Source: Pseudomonadota bacterium (GTDB lineage: Bacteria > Bdellovibrionota > UBA1018). Taken from it: a stretch of DNA of 64,000 bases. The notes below the pieces were generated by a model that did not search any database, was not told the origin of the DNA, and worked only from the letters and a program-made list of their open reading frames with translations. Made by a program: the position numbers and the translations under genes. The DNA lies in NCBI GenBank assembly GCA_027485695.1, contig JAIXQO010000009.1, positions 160,720 to 224,719 on the forward strand. Direction: 5' to 3'. The first letter of the stretch is position 1; every line of letters starts with the position of its first letter. Below, piece by piece: positions 42,102 through 50,636 of the stretch.

Positions 42102-43331
42102 ATGAAACTCCCTTCTGCAGGCCTCAGTCGCTGGATCATATTCTTCGGCTCGTGGATTTTTTTTCTAATCTACCTTCAGTACCCTGAAAAACGGAACTTC
42201 GATGAGTTTCACTACGTGCCTTCCGCACTCCAGTGGATTCACCTCCAACCGAACCAAAATTGGGAACACCCGCCGCTGGCTAAACAATTGATCGCGCTCG
42301 GCATCCTGAGCTTCGGCGATGTCGCGATTGGATGGCGAATCATGTCGACGCTCTTCGGAGCGTTTACCTTGCTTGGAGTTTTTCTATCGGCAGAGCTGCT
42401 TTTTGCATCCTTGGGCTGGGCTTGGGTGACGGCGGCCATCACACTTTTTAATTCTCTGCTCTACGTTCAATCCCGGATTGCGATGCTCGACACGTTCATG
42501 ATGGCGTTCCTGGCCCTCGCATTTTGGGCAGGACTGCGGGCGTTCCGAGATGAGAAAACTGCGCCTCACTACCGTTTTTTGAACCTCGCGGGACTATTCA
42601 TCGGACTGGGCATCGCGTGCAAATGGTTCTCGATCATTCCCTATTTGATCACTGCTAGTCTACTACTTCTCCATTTCTTCCAGACTCCCTCCCGCGACCG
42701 ATTCCTCCGCTATGCGCTTGCTTGGATCGTCATCCCACTTGCGGCCTATTACAGCACGTTTATTCCGTATCTTTTCATTGATCGCACGCCGCCTTTTGGC
42801 ATCAAGGAACTCCTTTGGAACTTCCAAAATACGATGCTGACCGGACAAAAAAACGTCGGCGGTCACCACCCTTATCAGAGCAACTGGTGGACGTGGCCGC
42901 TCATGACTCGTCCGATTTGGTACGCCTACGACGCCATGGGACCCAATCAACCTTTTATTCGAGGTGTGGCCCTCATCGGAAACCCACTCGTGATGTGGAG
43001 CGGATTACTGGCCGTGGTGGCATCCTTGCTCGCCTGGATCCGCAAGTACGACCGGACTGATATGCTGCTGTTGCTATTCTATTTCGGGATGCTACTGAGT
43101 TGGGCGGTTATTCCGAGGAAAATCGCGTTCTACTACTACTATTACCCGAACGGAATGCTTCTCAGTTTCTTTGTCGTGCGCTGGCTGAAAACTGCGGCAC
43201 GCCCGGCACTGACGGCCTGCTACATCGGTGCGACCTTTGGCCTGTTCGTGTATTTCTTTCCGATTCTATCCGCAATGGAAATTCCAGCCGGTAGTTTTGT
43301 CCGCTGGATGTGGCTCAAAACTTGGATTTAG
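42102..43331 (+). CDS. GT39-like phospholipid-carrier-dependent glycosyltransferase
   Basis: 409 residues with about 10 hydrophobic segments. The GT39 (protein O-mannosyltransferase) signature FDEFHYVPSALQW carries the DE pair in the first periplasmic loop, followed by NWEHPPLAKQLIALG, which is conserved in the family. It would transfer a sugar from a polyprenyl-phosphate carrier to a protein or lipid at the outer face of the inner membrane. The gene is the last of the plus-strand run and shares its stop (TTAG) with speD. Confidence 0.87.
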   Translation: MKLPSAGLSRWIIFFGSWIFFLIYLQYPEKRNFDEFHYVPSALQWIHLQPNQNWEHPPLAKQLIALGILSFGDVAIGWRIMSTLFGAFTLLGVFLSAELLFASLGWAWVTAAITLFNSLLYVQSRIAMLDTFMMAFLALAFWAGLRAFRDEKTAPHYRFLNLAGLFIGLGIACKWFSIIPYLITASLLLLHFFQTPSRDRFLRYALAWIVIPLAAYYSTFIPYLFIDRTPPFGIKELLWNFQNTMLTGQKNVGGHHPYQSNWWTWPLMTRPIWYAYDAMGPNQPFIRGVALIGNPLVMWSGLLAVVASLLAWIRKYDRTDMLLLLFYFGMLLSWAVIPRKIAFYYYYYPNGMLLSFFVVRWLKTAARPALTACYIGATFGLFVYFFPILSAMEIPAGSFVRWMWLKTWI

Positions 43332-43726
43332 ACCACCGATTCAACGAACGCAGCACCTGGGGCGGCGATCATTGAATCGAGCCTACCGCGCTTGACGACT
43401 TGAATCTCGACCCGCTCCGCTTGAAAAACTGATTTCAAGTACTCCACGGCCGCACCTGGCTCCATATCCTCACTGCAGGTAAAAAGGTCCACCGACGCGC
43501 AGCCATGTTCGGGCCAAGAATGGATGGCAATATGGGATTCTGCGATCACGACCACGCCACTGATTCCATGCGGATTAAACTCGTGAAAAACATCGGCCAC
43601 GATCGTGGCTTTCGCGCGCCTGGCGGCCTCCAGCATCGCCTCCCGAATGAGTCCGGGATCATTGATTGCGGAAACCGAACAGCCGTAAAATTCTGCGAGA
43701 ACCTGCTCTCCGAGATGCATTTTCAT
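43328..43726 (-). CDS. speD: S-adenosylmethionine decarboxylase proenzyme
   Basis: Start at ATG 43726 with AGGAG seven bases upstream; the frame is open further back into the upstream gene. 132 residues, the short pyruvoyl-type bacterial form. The self-cleavage site is E63/S64 in VVIAESHIAIHSWPE, and the processing/catalytic His69 and Cys84 (DLFTCSED) are in the positions seen in Thermotoga SpeD. It supplies decarboxylated SAM for aminopropyl transfer. It is the last gene of the nine-gene operon starting at 51626 and overlaps the preceding gene as ATGA, tying it to the spermidine-synthase-like protein encoded in the same operon. Confidence 0.95.
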   Translation of the reverse strand: MKMHLGEQVLAEFYGCSVSAINDPGLIREAMLEAARRAKATIVADVFHEFNPHGISGVVVIAESHIAIHSWPEHGCASVDLFTCSEDMEPGAAVEYLKSVFQAERVEIQVVKRGRLDSMIAAPGAAFVESVV

Positions 43727-44835
43727 CCTGCGCTCCTTGAAAACAAAACTTTCTGCCAGTTGGCATTCGTATCTTGGATTTTCCAAATAAAACCGTCGAG
43801 CACGTAATGCGTCGCCTGCGGCAACGTCAGTAACGGCACCAACCACGCGAGCGTATCTCTTGCGGTGATCTCGGGAAGCTCGCGAAACACGCCAAAAACC
43901 TCGAGATGCTCGCGCCAAACAAGACCCGCCCACAAGCCCTCTTCAAAAAATGCAAATACCAGCAGTAGTCCGATGTAGAGCGGAATGGATCTCCGGGAGA
44001 AAAACCAAGCGTAGGAAATTTTACCGTAGATCGGCGGCGAATTCGGCGCGTTCTTCTGGCGCTCCCCGTAGAGCCAGACGAGCGCGAGATAAGGAATTCC
44101 ATGTGAGACCACGTTCGTGATCGTGAAAATCAGATCTCCGTTAAACTGGACAATTCCCACATACCAAGAGAGCGCCGTTCCGAGAACGACCAGATTCTTG
44201 GGCAAATTCCAGGATCGTCCACGGTAGACTTTCAGAGCCTCGTTACCGAAATAGAGCACGAGCACGACCATGGAGAACCACCCCATGACATCACTGACCC
44301 ATACGGGCAGTCCTGTGAACAGATCACCCTCGATGAACCAATGAAAATTCCTGGGCTGATGCGCATGCCAGTAGGCCATCGGATAGAACGTCGTCAGGTA
44401 GATCGCGCCTGATGATAACCAACGATCAAGTTTTGATTCCGATTCGTTCCGACAATAGAGCCTGAGAAATCCATACTGCTGGCGGATGAAATGAAAAACC
44501 GCGACATATGTGAGGGTTCGCCAAAACACGAGCGGACCGGCCGCGTAGAGCCCGACACCGAGGCACCACACTCCTAAGGGAATCAGCGCCAAGAGCGCTT
44601 GATTTTCTCTTCGTTCGCCGGCGTTAAAATACGTCCTAAAAAGCGTGCTATAGACGTGGGCCACGTCGATACCGACGATAAAAACCAGCCAAGCCCAGAG
44701 CGGTACACCGGTTGAGTGCCCGAGCCCGCGTGCAAAAACAAACGCCACGAAAACCGAAACAAACGCGGGAGCCAAGAGGAACGTCAGATCAAACGCTGGG
44801 CTTTTTAACCAAGGTTTGCTCACGCCCCCATTCAT
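43723..44835 (-). CDS. Polytopic membrane protein of unknown function
   Basis: 370 residues with about ten hydrophobic segments. Notable polar residues in or near membranes are GIDVAHVYSTLFRTYF, VFHFIRQQYGFLRLY, YWHAHQPRNFHWF, VVSHGIPYLALVW and LPQATHYVLDGFIWK. The recurrent His residues in or beside helices could bind metal or heme, as in membrane hydroxylases or carotenoid-cleaving enzymes, but no family motif is certain. Overlaps its neighbours by four bases on both sides, so it is translationally coupled to the FAD oxidoreductase and SpeD and likely works with them. Confidence 0.72.
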   Translation of the reverse strand: MNGGVSKPWLKSPAFDLTFLLAPAFVSVFVAFVFARGLGHSTGVPLWAWLVFIVGIDVAHVYSTLFRTYFNAGERRENQALLALIPLGVWCLGVGLYAAGPLVFWRTLTYVAVFHFIRQQYGFLRLYCRNESESKLDRWLSSGAIYLTTFYPMAYWHAHQPRNFHWFIEGDLFTGLPVWVSDVMGWFSMVVLVLYFGNEALKVYRGRSWNLPKNLVVLGTALSWYVGIVQFNGDLIFTITNVVSHGIPYLALVWLYGERQKNAPNSPPIYGKISYAWFFSRRSIPLYIGLLLVFAFFEEGLWAGLVWREHLEVFGVFRELPEITARDTLAWLVPLLTLPQATHYVLDGFIWKIQDTNANWQKVLFSRSAG

Positions 44836-46460
44836 GCTTGAGCACTCCTCAAGACGGCCTTCGCGGCTTCGACACCGCGGTACTGCGCCTCTTCGAAAAT
44901 CGAAATTCCACTCATGTCTGAGTGAGCGAAATGGAGAGTCCCTTGCGACTGATTGAATTTCTTGCGCCGATCACTCCAGAGGTAGTCAATGCCCGGGCTT
45001 ACCATTCCATGTCCCCAAACCCAGACATCGATCTGAGTGATCGTTTGCGTAATGCCCGGATGCATCTTCTCGAGGTCTGGAACGATTTCTTGCAACCAAT
45101 CGTCATGATTTTTTTGGTACGCCGCTATTCGCTCAATTTTAGGGCTGCGTTCATCGAGAGGCAGGTAGTAAGTGATCACCGTCTCCGGATGGTTGATTTT
45201 CAGGTCCTGGTGATTGGCGACAATGTAACCGAGCGATGGACTGTAAAAACTGACGTTATCCCACGCCAGCGGCGCGCCCGATGACTCCGGGCGTTTTTTC
45301 AGGGTAATATTCGCCACCATCCAGGGTGCGTAATCGAGCTGCACTTCATCTACGTAGCCCCGAATGACCTTCGGTGCGGTAAAACGTGGGGCGCTGTAGA
45401 TGACGTTTTTCGCTAGATACCGCACACAAGATTGATCGACGGGACTGAGGACGTCGACTTGATGGCCCTGAGCGGTGGACTCGATCGAGAACACGAGTGA
45501 GTCATTCTGCGCATGATCCGAGACGGCATCACGAAGTTTTTTGACGAGAAATCCATTTCCCTCAGGCCAGGTCAGCACGGTTTGCGAATCCGCGTTTGCT
45601 GCGATGCCCGAGCGTGATGCGAAATAATGCAGCCCTGCCCAGGCTGACACCTGATCGTGAGGCATTCCGTAGTCATCCCTGCAACAGTAGTTCACATACC
45701 AATTCAAGTAACGCGAAGTCCAACCGCGCGCGCGCATGAACTCCAGCATCGAAACTCGGTCAAATGCGAGGTATTCGGGATCCCGAGAGCTGAGCTCCAT
45801 GGGAATATTAAAGATCAATTTCTGATCTGATCCGCGCTTACCTTTGAGCGACTCAACAAAAGCAAAGAACGCTTGGTACTGCTGGCGATCGTCCGCTTGA
45901 ATGCCGTGCTGTGGGATCAGGCCATCCTGCCAGCCGCCCTGGAAAAAAAGTCGCTCGTGCGCATCCGCGCAGAGATAGTATTCGTTGTAGACGGGTAAGC
46001 CGTTTTTATAGCCTTGGATGATTCCCGCTTCTTGAAAAAACTCTCGAACATAGTGGGCGTCTGGACCGGGTAACGGAACATAATGCGCACCCCAAGGATA
46101 AGCGCTCGCTCGGTTCAAGCCACTCGCTGAGTTCCCCCCGAATTCCTGATCCATCTCCAGCAAGACAAAATCTGGGTGTTTCTTCTTCTTCAGCCACCAA
46201 GCCGCAGACAGCCCCGAGATGCCGCCGCCGACGATCACCGTATCGATGGTTTTAAATTGCGTGGGTCTTGCACTGACGCCGCTTCTCAGCAAATGCCCCA
46301 CTTTTCCATTCGCACCGACGATAGCGCCTGGAATGGAGTATCTGGATTTCTTTTTCAGAAACTGCCGGATTCCCCAAACGCCTGAGACGGTAGCGAGCGC
46401 TCCCAGGGCGGTCGTCACCATGAACTTGCGACGAGAAATCGGAGGAAACTCAGTGGACAT
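44832..46460 (-). CDS. Tat-exported FAD-dependent amine oxidoreductase
   Basis: 542 residues from ATG 46460; ATG 46481 adds seven. A twin-arginine signal is clear: ISRRKFMVTTALGALATVSG. The FAD dinucleotide motif is TVIVGGGISGLSAAWWLKKK, then EMDQEFGGNSASG as in flavin amine oxidases, and a C-terminal FAD motif near HFAHSDMSGISIFEEAQYRG. Amine oxidases of this shape oxidise polyamines or amino acids in the envelope. Position next to a spermidine-synthase-like gene and speD makes a polyamine-type substrate attractive but unproven. Confidence 0.8.
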   Translation of the reverse strand: MSTEFPPISRRKFMVTTALGALATVSGVWGIRQFLKKKSRYSIPGAIVGANGKVGHLLRSGVSARPTQFKTIDTVIVGGGISGLSAAWWLKKKKHPDFVLLEMDQEFGGNSASGLNRASAYPWGAHYVPLPGPDAHYVREFFQEAGIIQGYKNGLPVYNEYYLCADAHERLFFQGGWQDGLIPQHGIQADDRQQYQAFFAFVESLKGKRGSDQKLIFNIPMELSSRDPEYLAFDRVSMLEFMRARGWTSRYLNWYVNYCCRDDYGMPHDQVSAWAGLHYFASRSGIAANADSQTVLTWPEGNGFLVKKLRDAVSDHAQNDSLVFSIESTAQGHQVDVLSPVDQSCVRYLAKNVIYSAPRFTAPKVIRGYVDEVQLDYAPWMVANITLKKRPESSGAPLAWDNVSFYSPSLGYIVANHQDLKINHPETVITYYLPLDERSPKIERIAAYQKNHDDWLQEIVPDLEKMHPGITQTITQIDVWVWGHGMVSPGIDYLWSDRRKKFNQSQGTLHFAHSDMSGISIFEEAQYRGVEAAKAVLRSAQA

Positions 46461-47946
46461 AACTCGCCCACTCTTCTTCAAAATGTCGGACGAGAATCTG
46501 GTTATTGAGCTTATTGACGTCCGTAGACGCTACTCGCATGTCTTCGGGAAATACGAAAAGCGTTTTTACGACATCTCGATTGATGAATCGAAGACCGTCC
46601 GGAAACTTCTCAGGTGGTGTGAAACTCTGCTGCGAGACCAAGATATAGCCCCAGTCGCCGAACGCCGGTACGTAGACGTGATAAGGAGAAGTCTTGAAAC
46701 CCACGGATTGAAGCGTGTGATTCACGCACCAAAACGACTTCTTGGCCACATAAGGCGAAGTGCTCTGAATCACGCCGACACCGGTCTCAGAGAGCGCGGT
46801 CTTGAGCAACCGGTAAAACGAATTCGTGTAGAGTTTGCCCACCGAGAAATTACTCGGATCCGGGAAATCCACGACGATAAAATCGAATTTCTTTTTATTG
46901 CTTCTAAGCCAGAGAAACGCATCGTCGTTGATGACCTGAACCTTAGGAGAATGAAGCGAGTTTTCATTCAAATGAGTCATCAGGTCATGTTTCATGAACA
47001 GATCCGTCATCTCGGAGTCGAGATCGACGAGCGTCACTTGCTCAACCGAGGGGTATTTTAGGATCTCGCGAACGGCTAGCCCATCGCCGCCTCCCAAGAC
47101 CAACACGGACTTAGGTCGATCGAGAGACGCCATTCCGACATGAACGAGTGCCTCGTGATAACGGTACTCGTCTTTGGAGCTGAACTGGAGATTCCCGTTC
47201 AAGAACAACCGAAAATCATCTGCGGATTTAGTGAGAATGATGCGTTGGTATTGAGAAGATTTCGAATAGATGACCTTGTCCTGATAGCTCGAGGCCTCGG
47301 CAAAACTCAGGATTCTATCCGAATAAACGAATCCGATGACCAAGGACAGAAGGACGGCAAATGCGCTCCCCTTGAGCAGTCGGATCCAGGGGATCTCTTG
47401 CTTGAAAAGGTACAGCGTCCAGATACCGACGAGCACATTGAAAATCCCAAACAAAAACGCCGTACGCACGAGCCCAAGGTGCGGTACGAGCACGAGCGGA
47501 AACAAAAGCGAGGCCAACAGCGCACCGACGTAATCAAATGTGAAAACTTTGGACACGAGGTCCTTGAATTCAAACTGGGACTGGAGGATCCGCATCAGGA
47601 TGGGAATCTCGAAACCGACGAGCGTGCCCGTGATGGAGACGAGTCCGTAGAGCAAGATTCGAAACGAAGTGACGTATTCAAACGCCACAAAAAGGATCGC
47701 CGACGAGAACCCGCCTACGAGCCCGATCAAGAGCTCCACCTGAATGAATACGGCGATCAGGTTCCGATTCACGTATTTCGACAAGAACGATCCGATGCCC
47801 ATAGAAAACAGATAGACACCGATCACCGTTGAGAACTGAGTGACAGAATCGCCGAGCAAATAGCTCGCAAGCGCACCCGCGATCAACTCATAAACGAGAC
47901 CGCAAGTCGCAATGACAAACACAGAAAACAGCAGAACATAAGACAT
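46450..47946 (-). CDS. Membrane-fused spermidine-synthase-like aminopropyltransferase
   Basis: 498 residues from ATG 47946. Residues 1 to ~210 contain about seven hydrophobic helices (MSYVLLFSVFVIATCGLVYE). The C-terminal ~280 residues are a SpeE-type domain: LNGNLQFSSKDEYRYHEALV, the SAM-type motif VLVLGGGDGLAVREIL, VDLDSEM, DDAFLWL and VVDFPDPSN, where the polyamine-site Asp pair is expected. Soluble spermidine synthases lack the membrane part, but such fusions are known in bacteria. It would add an aminopropyl group from decarboxylated SAM (SpeD in the same operon) to an acceptor at the membrane. Confidence 0.9.
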   Translation of the reverse strand: MSYVLLFSVFVIATCGLVYELIAGALASYLLGDSVTQFSTVIGVYLFSMGIGSFLSKYVNRNLIAVFIQVELLIGLVGGFSSAILFVAFEYVTSFRILLYGLVSITGTLVGFEIPILMRILQSQFEFKDLVSKVFTFDYVGALLASLLFPLVLVPHLGLVRTAFLFGIFNVLVGIWTLYLFKQEIPWIRLLKGSAFAVLLSLVIGFVYSDRILSFAEASSYQDKVIYSKSSQYQRIILTKSADDFRLFLNGNLQFSSKDEYRYHEALVHVGMASLDRPKSVLVLGGGDGLAVREILKYPSVEQVTLVDLDSEMTDLFMKHDLMTHLNENSLHSPKVQVINDDAFLWLRSNKKKFDFIVVDFPDPSNFSVGKLYTNSFYRLLKTALSETGVGVIQSTSPYVAKKSFWCVNHTLQSVGFKTSPYHVYVPAFGDWGYILVSQQSFTPPEKFPDGLRFINRDVVKTLFVFPEDMRVASTDVNKLNNQILVRHFEEEWASYVH

Positions 47947-47959
47947 CGTGAGCGAACGA

Positions 47960-48190
47960 TCAGTTGTGGATCGCGGATGCGATGATGAGAGCCATCGCCA
48001 GCGTCCAGGCCGCTGTCGTGATCGCAAGCGCTACATTTTGCTCTTCGACGATTTCTTTCCAGAGATTGCCCGGGGTAAGCTTGTCGAAAATCACGAACGA
48101 GAACGTGAGTACAACAATGCCTACGCCCGAAAAAACCAGGGCGGCGACGAGGTACTTGATATTGATGAGCTGCGTGAGTGGTTCAACCAT
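47960..48190 (-). CDS. DUF350 family membrane protein (UPF0719-like)
   Basis: 76 residues, two hydrophobic segments (YLVAALVFSGVGIVVLTFSF and TTAAWTLAMALIIASAI), and between them the family pattern DKLTPGNLWKEIVEEQNVALAI. E. coli YjfL belongs to this family and lies in an operon with a DUF2491/DUF4178-type and a glutathionylspermidine-synthase-type gene, comparable to the present context. Function is unknown; inner-membrane location is expected. It lies 13 bases before the aminopropyltransferase gene. Confidence 0.9.
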   Translation of the reverse strand: MVEPLTQLINIKYLVAALVFSGVGIVVLTFSFVIFDKLTPGNLWKEIVEEQNVALAITTAAWTLAMALIIASAIHN

Positions 48191-48207
48191 TTGTCATTCC
48201 TCTTCTA

Positions 48208-48345
48208 TTACTTGTGATATGCGCTATGCCCCTTGGGGCCCCATTTTCCAGACTTCAGTGAATCGGTGATCGTCCATCCTGAGTAAGTCGCATAAGCGAA
48301 AATCAGGCAGACTGCGGTCCCATAAAACAAAAACGCTCGTTTCAT
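48208..48345 (-). CDS. 45-residue single-pass membrane protein
   Basis: ATG at 48345 with AGGAGG upstream; the ribosome-binding site is built from the last codons (Glu-Glu-Asp) of the upstream DUF4178 gene, whose stop is three bases before this start. One N-terminal hydrophobic segment (AFLFYGTAVCLIFAYATY) is followed by a short hydrophilic tail with Trp, Lys, Gly and His (WGPKGHSAYHK). No family recognised. It sits inside the nine-gene operon, 17 bases before DUF350. Confidence 0.75.
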   Translation of the reverse strand: MKRAFLFYGTAVCLIFAYATYSGWTITDSLKSGKWGPKGHSAYHK

Positions 48346-48348
48346 CGT

Positions 48349-50016
48349 TTAATCCTCCTCCGAGTAGTACGGCGAGAAATCACTCTGGGACCAACGGCTC
48401 ATTTCAAAACTCCGTCGTCTCCAAAGAACGATGATCGGAAATACAGAAACGAGCAAAAGCGACCATAAAAAATTAGACCAAGTGATGACATCCCGCTTAA
48501 TCGTGACCTGAAGTGAGAGAGGCGCCTCTCCGTCGCTCAACTGGGACACCTGAACGCCATTTTTGAAAAAAACCTCGCGTGCCACCTCACCCTGAGAACC
48601 GAAATAAGTGATCGTTCCGTGAAGCCGATCACTCTGGAAGTTTCCGCGTTCGACCGGACGTCCGCCTGAGTCGTAGAGCGTATACGGTCCACTTTTGAGG
48701 CCATTTCGATAGCTGATTTCTTTTTCGAGGGCTCCATCTTCGAAATAGTATTTAGCAACCCCTTCGCGGATACTTCCGATGACTGGCTCGGCGGATTTCA
48801 ATTTCCCGTTCGGCCACATTTCGCTTCGGATCACGATCTGTGCAGCGATTTCAGGTGCCAGCGGAGGAACCTGATTGAGAACCGGGAGCGGCGGACCAGA
48901 AGCTTCGATATTGAGGTGATATTTTCCGGCTGGAATGGACGATAGGACTACCGTTGAATAGGGGCTTCCTTCCGACCAGGAACCATCACTATCGTATCCG
49001 TGGTAGAACTCGATCCCTTGCTCAAACTCTTGGGTCTCGCCGTTGTCATCGTTGACGAGATCCGTCTTTACTTCGAGCCAATTATTGCTAATCGGACTTG
49101 CAAAGGTCACTTGCAAGTTCGTGGTTCGACCGTCAATCACAATCGGAGGCGTCACTTTGGATCGATCGGCATCGGTGGAACTAAAAACGAACGTCCCCTC
49201 ATAGACCGTTTTATCGCGAGTGAAAAAACCGGCCGCAAACTGGATCGCGAAAATCGCAACCATGAATAGAAACCAATACCGCCCGGCATAGGACGCAGAA
49301 TCCGCCACGGTCGAAAGTTGATTCGGAGCAACGCCGGTTTGAAGCGGCATCGGTCGAGTGATTTGGAAGGCCGACTGAATCTCGTCGGCGTTGACGTATT
49401 CCCCCAGCGACCAGATCGATTCAGAATGGCTTTTTTCACGAGAGAGAATCTCAGGCGGCGCGACGTAGTCTTCGACATCCACCGTTTCACCTTGTTTGAC
49501 CTGCCAGTAAAACTCGCCGAGAACGTAAGAGACGACCGCCCGTCCGCGATGAAAAAGATAATAGTGTTTGCCCAAGTAAGTAGAACGAATACGAGTATCG
49601 TTCGTAAAAATCTTGGGTTGCTCCTTGGTCGTGATCACGTAGTTCCAGTGACCATCGAACTCGGTCAACCAACGGAATCCTTTTTGCGGATTAAAAAGCA
49701 GGTACTCACTCCAGCAATAGACATCGCCGCCGTCGGTTCGCTCCATGTAACCGATGACTTCCCAGAGTGCCCCCCGGAGTCGCCCGCGCTGTCCGAGCGG
49801 AATCACTTGGGTGCGGCGACCTTTTTTCTCCGCTTGCTCCAAGATTCGATAATTTTCGTTAGAAGAATCAATGATGGCAGCACACGATCCGCAGACCGCC
49901 GTCATCGACTGCCCCATCGCACGAAGCGTGACGCCAGCACCACACGATGGGCAATTGAAAACCTTGACCGATGTGGGTTTTGGAGTGGCCTGCGGTTTCA
50001 GCTCATCACCAGCCAT
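48349..50016 (-). CDS. DUF4178 membrane protein with zinc ribbon and MORN-like repeats
   Basis: 555 residues. The N-terminal zinc ribbon is FNCPSCGAGVTLRAM followed by CGSCAAII. DUF4178 (~60-190) reads RGRLRGALWEVIGYMER and KGFRWLTEFDGHWNYV. A transmembrane segment lies near WFLFMVAIFAIQFAAGFF. A beta-rich region follows, then MORN/toxin-antitoxin-like repeats with the pattern GxxxKYYFEDGALEKEI and NGLKSGPYTLYDSGGRPVERG, and a second transmembrane segment near the C-terminus. This is the larger of two adjacent DUF4178 proteins. The function is unknown; the family goes with SPFH and DUF350 genes. Confidence 0.85.
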   Translation of the reverse strand: MAGDELKPQATPKPTSVKVFNCPSCGAGVTLRAMGQSMTAVCGSCAAIIDSSNENYRILEQAEKKGRRTQVIPLGQRGRLRGALWEVIGYMERTDGGDVYCWSEYLLFNPQKGFRWLTEFDGHWNYVITTKEQPKIFTNDTRIRSTYLGKHYYLFHRGRAVVSYVLGEFYWQVKQGETVDVEDYVAPPEILSREKSHSESIWSLGEYVNADEIQSAFQITRPMPLQTGVAPNQLSTVADSASYAGRYWFLFMVAIFAIQFAAGFFTRDKTVYEGTFVFSSTDADRSKVTPPIVIDGRTTNLQVTFASPISNNWLEVKTDLVNDDNGETQEFEQGIEFYHGYDSDGSWSEGSPYSTVVLSSIPAGKYHLNIEASGPPLPVLNQVPPLAPEIAAQIVIRSEMWPNGKLKSAEPVIGSIREGVAKYYFEDGALEKEISYRNGLKSGPYTLYDSGGRPVERGNFQSDRLHGTITYFGSQGEVAREVFFKNGVQVSQLSDGEAPLSLQVTIKRDVITWSNFLWSLLLVSVFPIIVLWRRRSFEMSRWSQSDFSPYYSEED

Positions 50017-50632
50017 CGAATTCCCTCAGGTTCATGAACTGAAAATCGTCAAAATCCACGTATTTTCCGAAGAAAACACGATTTTCATTTTCAGCGTAGT
50101 CGATGTTACCGAATCGCCCATCAGGTCCGACCAAGTCTACACTGGTCGACTGACGTCCCTCGTGTCCTCGAACAGGTAACTCGCCTTGGCTGCCCACACA
50201 TCGGACGGGGCGAATATCGTCTACTTGGTAAGAGCGGCCTTGTAGCGAGACACTCTCCGCCACTCGCAAGCGACCCAGGTCCGGCAGTTGAATCGGCTCC
50301 ATCACCTGAAAACTCATCATGTAGAAGCCTTGTGCGTCCGCAAGCCATCCGTCGCGACCGTCATCGAAATGGAGGAACCACTCGTTCCAGGAGCCCCCCT
50401 CCCAACCAATCCGTTGCCGACCGACGATTTCGAATCGTGCATTCTCATAAGTGCCCTGAGTTCCGATTTGAAGCGGGCTCATGTCCTGGGGCATTTCAGT
50501 CATCTTGCCCAGATTCTCGAGGTTCAGATCATGACGAACGAGCGTCGAGCTACAGAACGAGCAAACGCCAAAAACCGAGGACCTCGACTTAAAAAGTACT
50601 TCCGCACCGCAAGCCGGACAGGAGAGCTTCAT
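50006..50632 (-). CDS. DUF4178 protein with N-terminal zinc ribbon
   Basis: 208 residues, soluble. The zinc ribbon KLSCPACGAEVLFKSRSSVF continues to CSFCSS. DUF4178 follows at ~55-190 (GTYENARFEIVGRQRIGWEGG, WLADAQGFYMMSF). It is similar in layout to the first part of the following 555-residue protein, which suggests duplication. It overlaps that gene by 11 bases and lies four bases after the SPFH gene. Confidence 0.85.
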   Translation of the reverse strand: MKLSCPACGAEVLFKSRSSVFGVCSFCSSTLVRHDLNLENLGKMTEMPQDMSPLQIGTQGTYENARFEIVGRQRIGWEGGSWNEWFLHFDDGRDGWLADAQGFYMMSFQVMEPIQLPDLGRLRVAESVSLQGRSYQVDDIRPVRCVGSQGELPVRGHEGRQSTSVDLVGPDGRFGNIDYAENENRVFFGKYVDFDDFQFMNLREFDGW

Positions 50633-50636
50633 GCGT

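Noticed and set aside
47140..47832. 230-codon open frame on the plus strand
   Set aside because: Antisense to the SpeE-like gene; highly charged shadow sequence with no family features.
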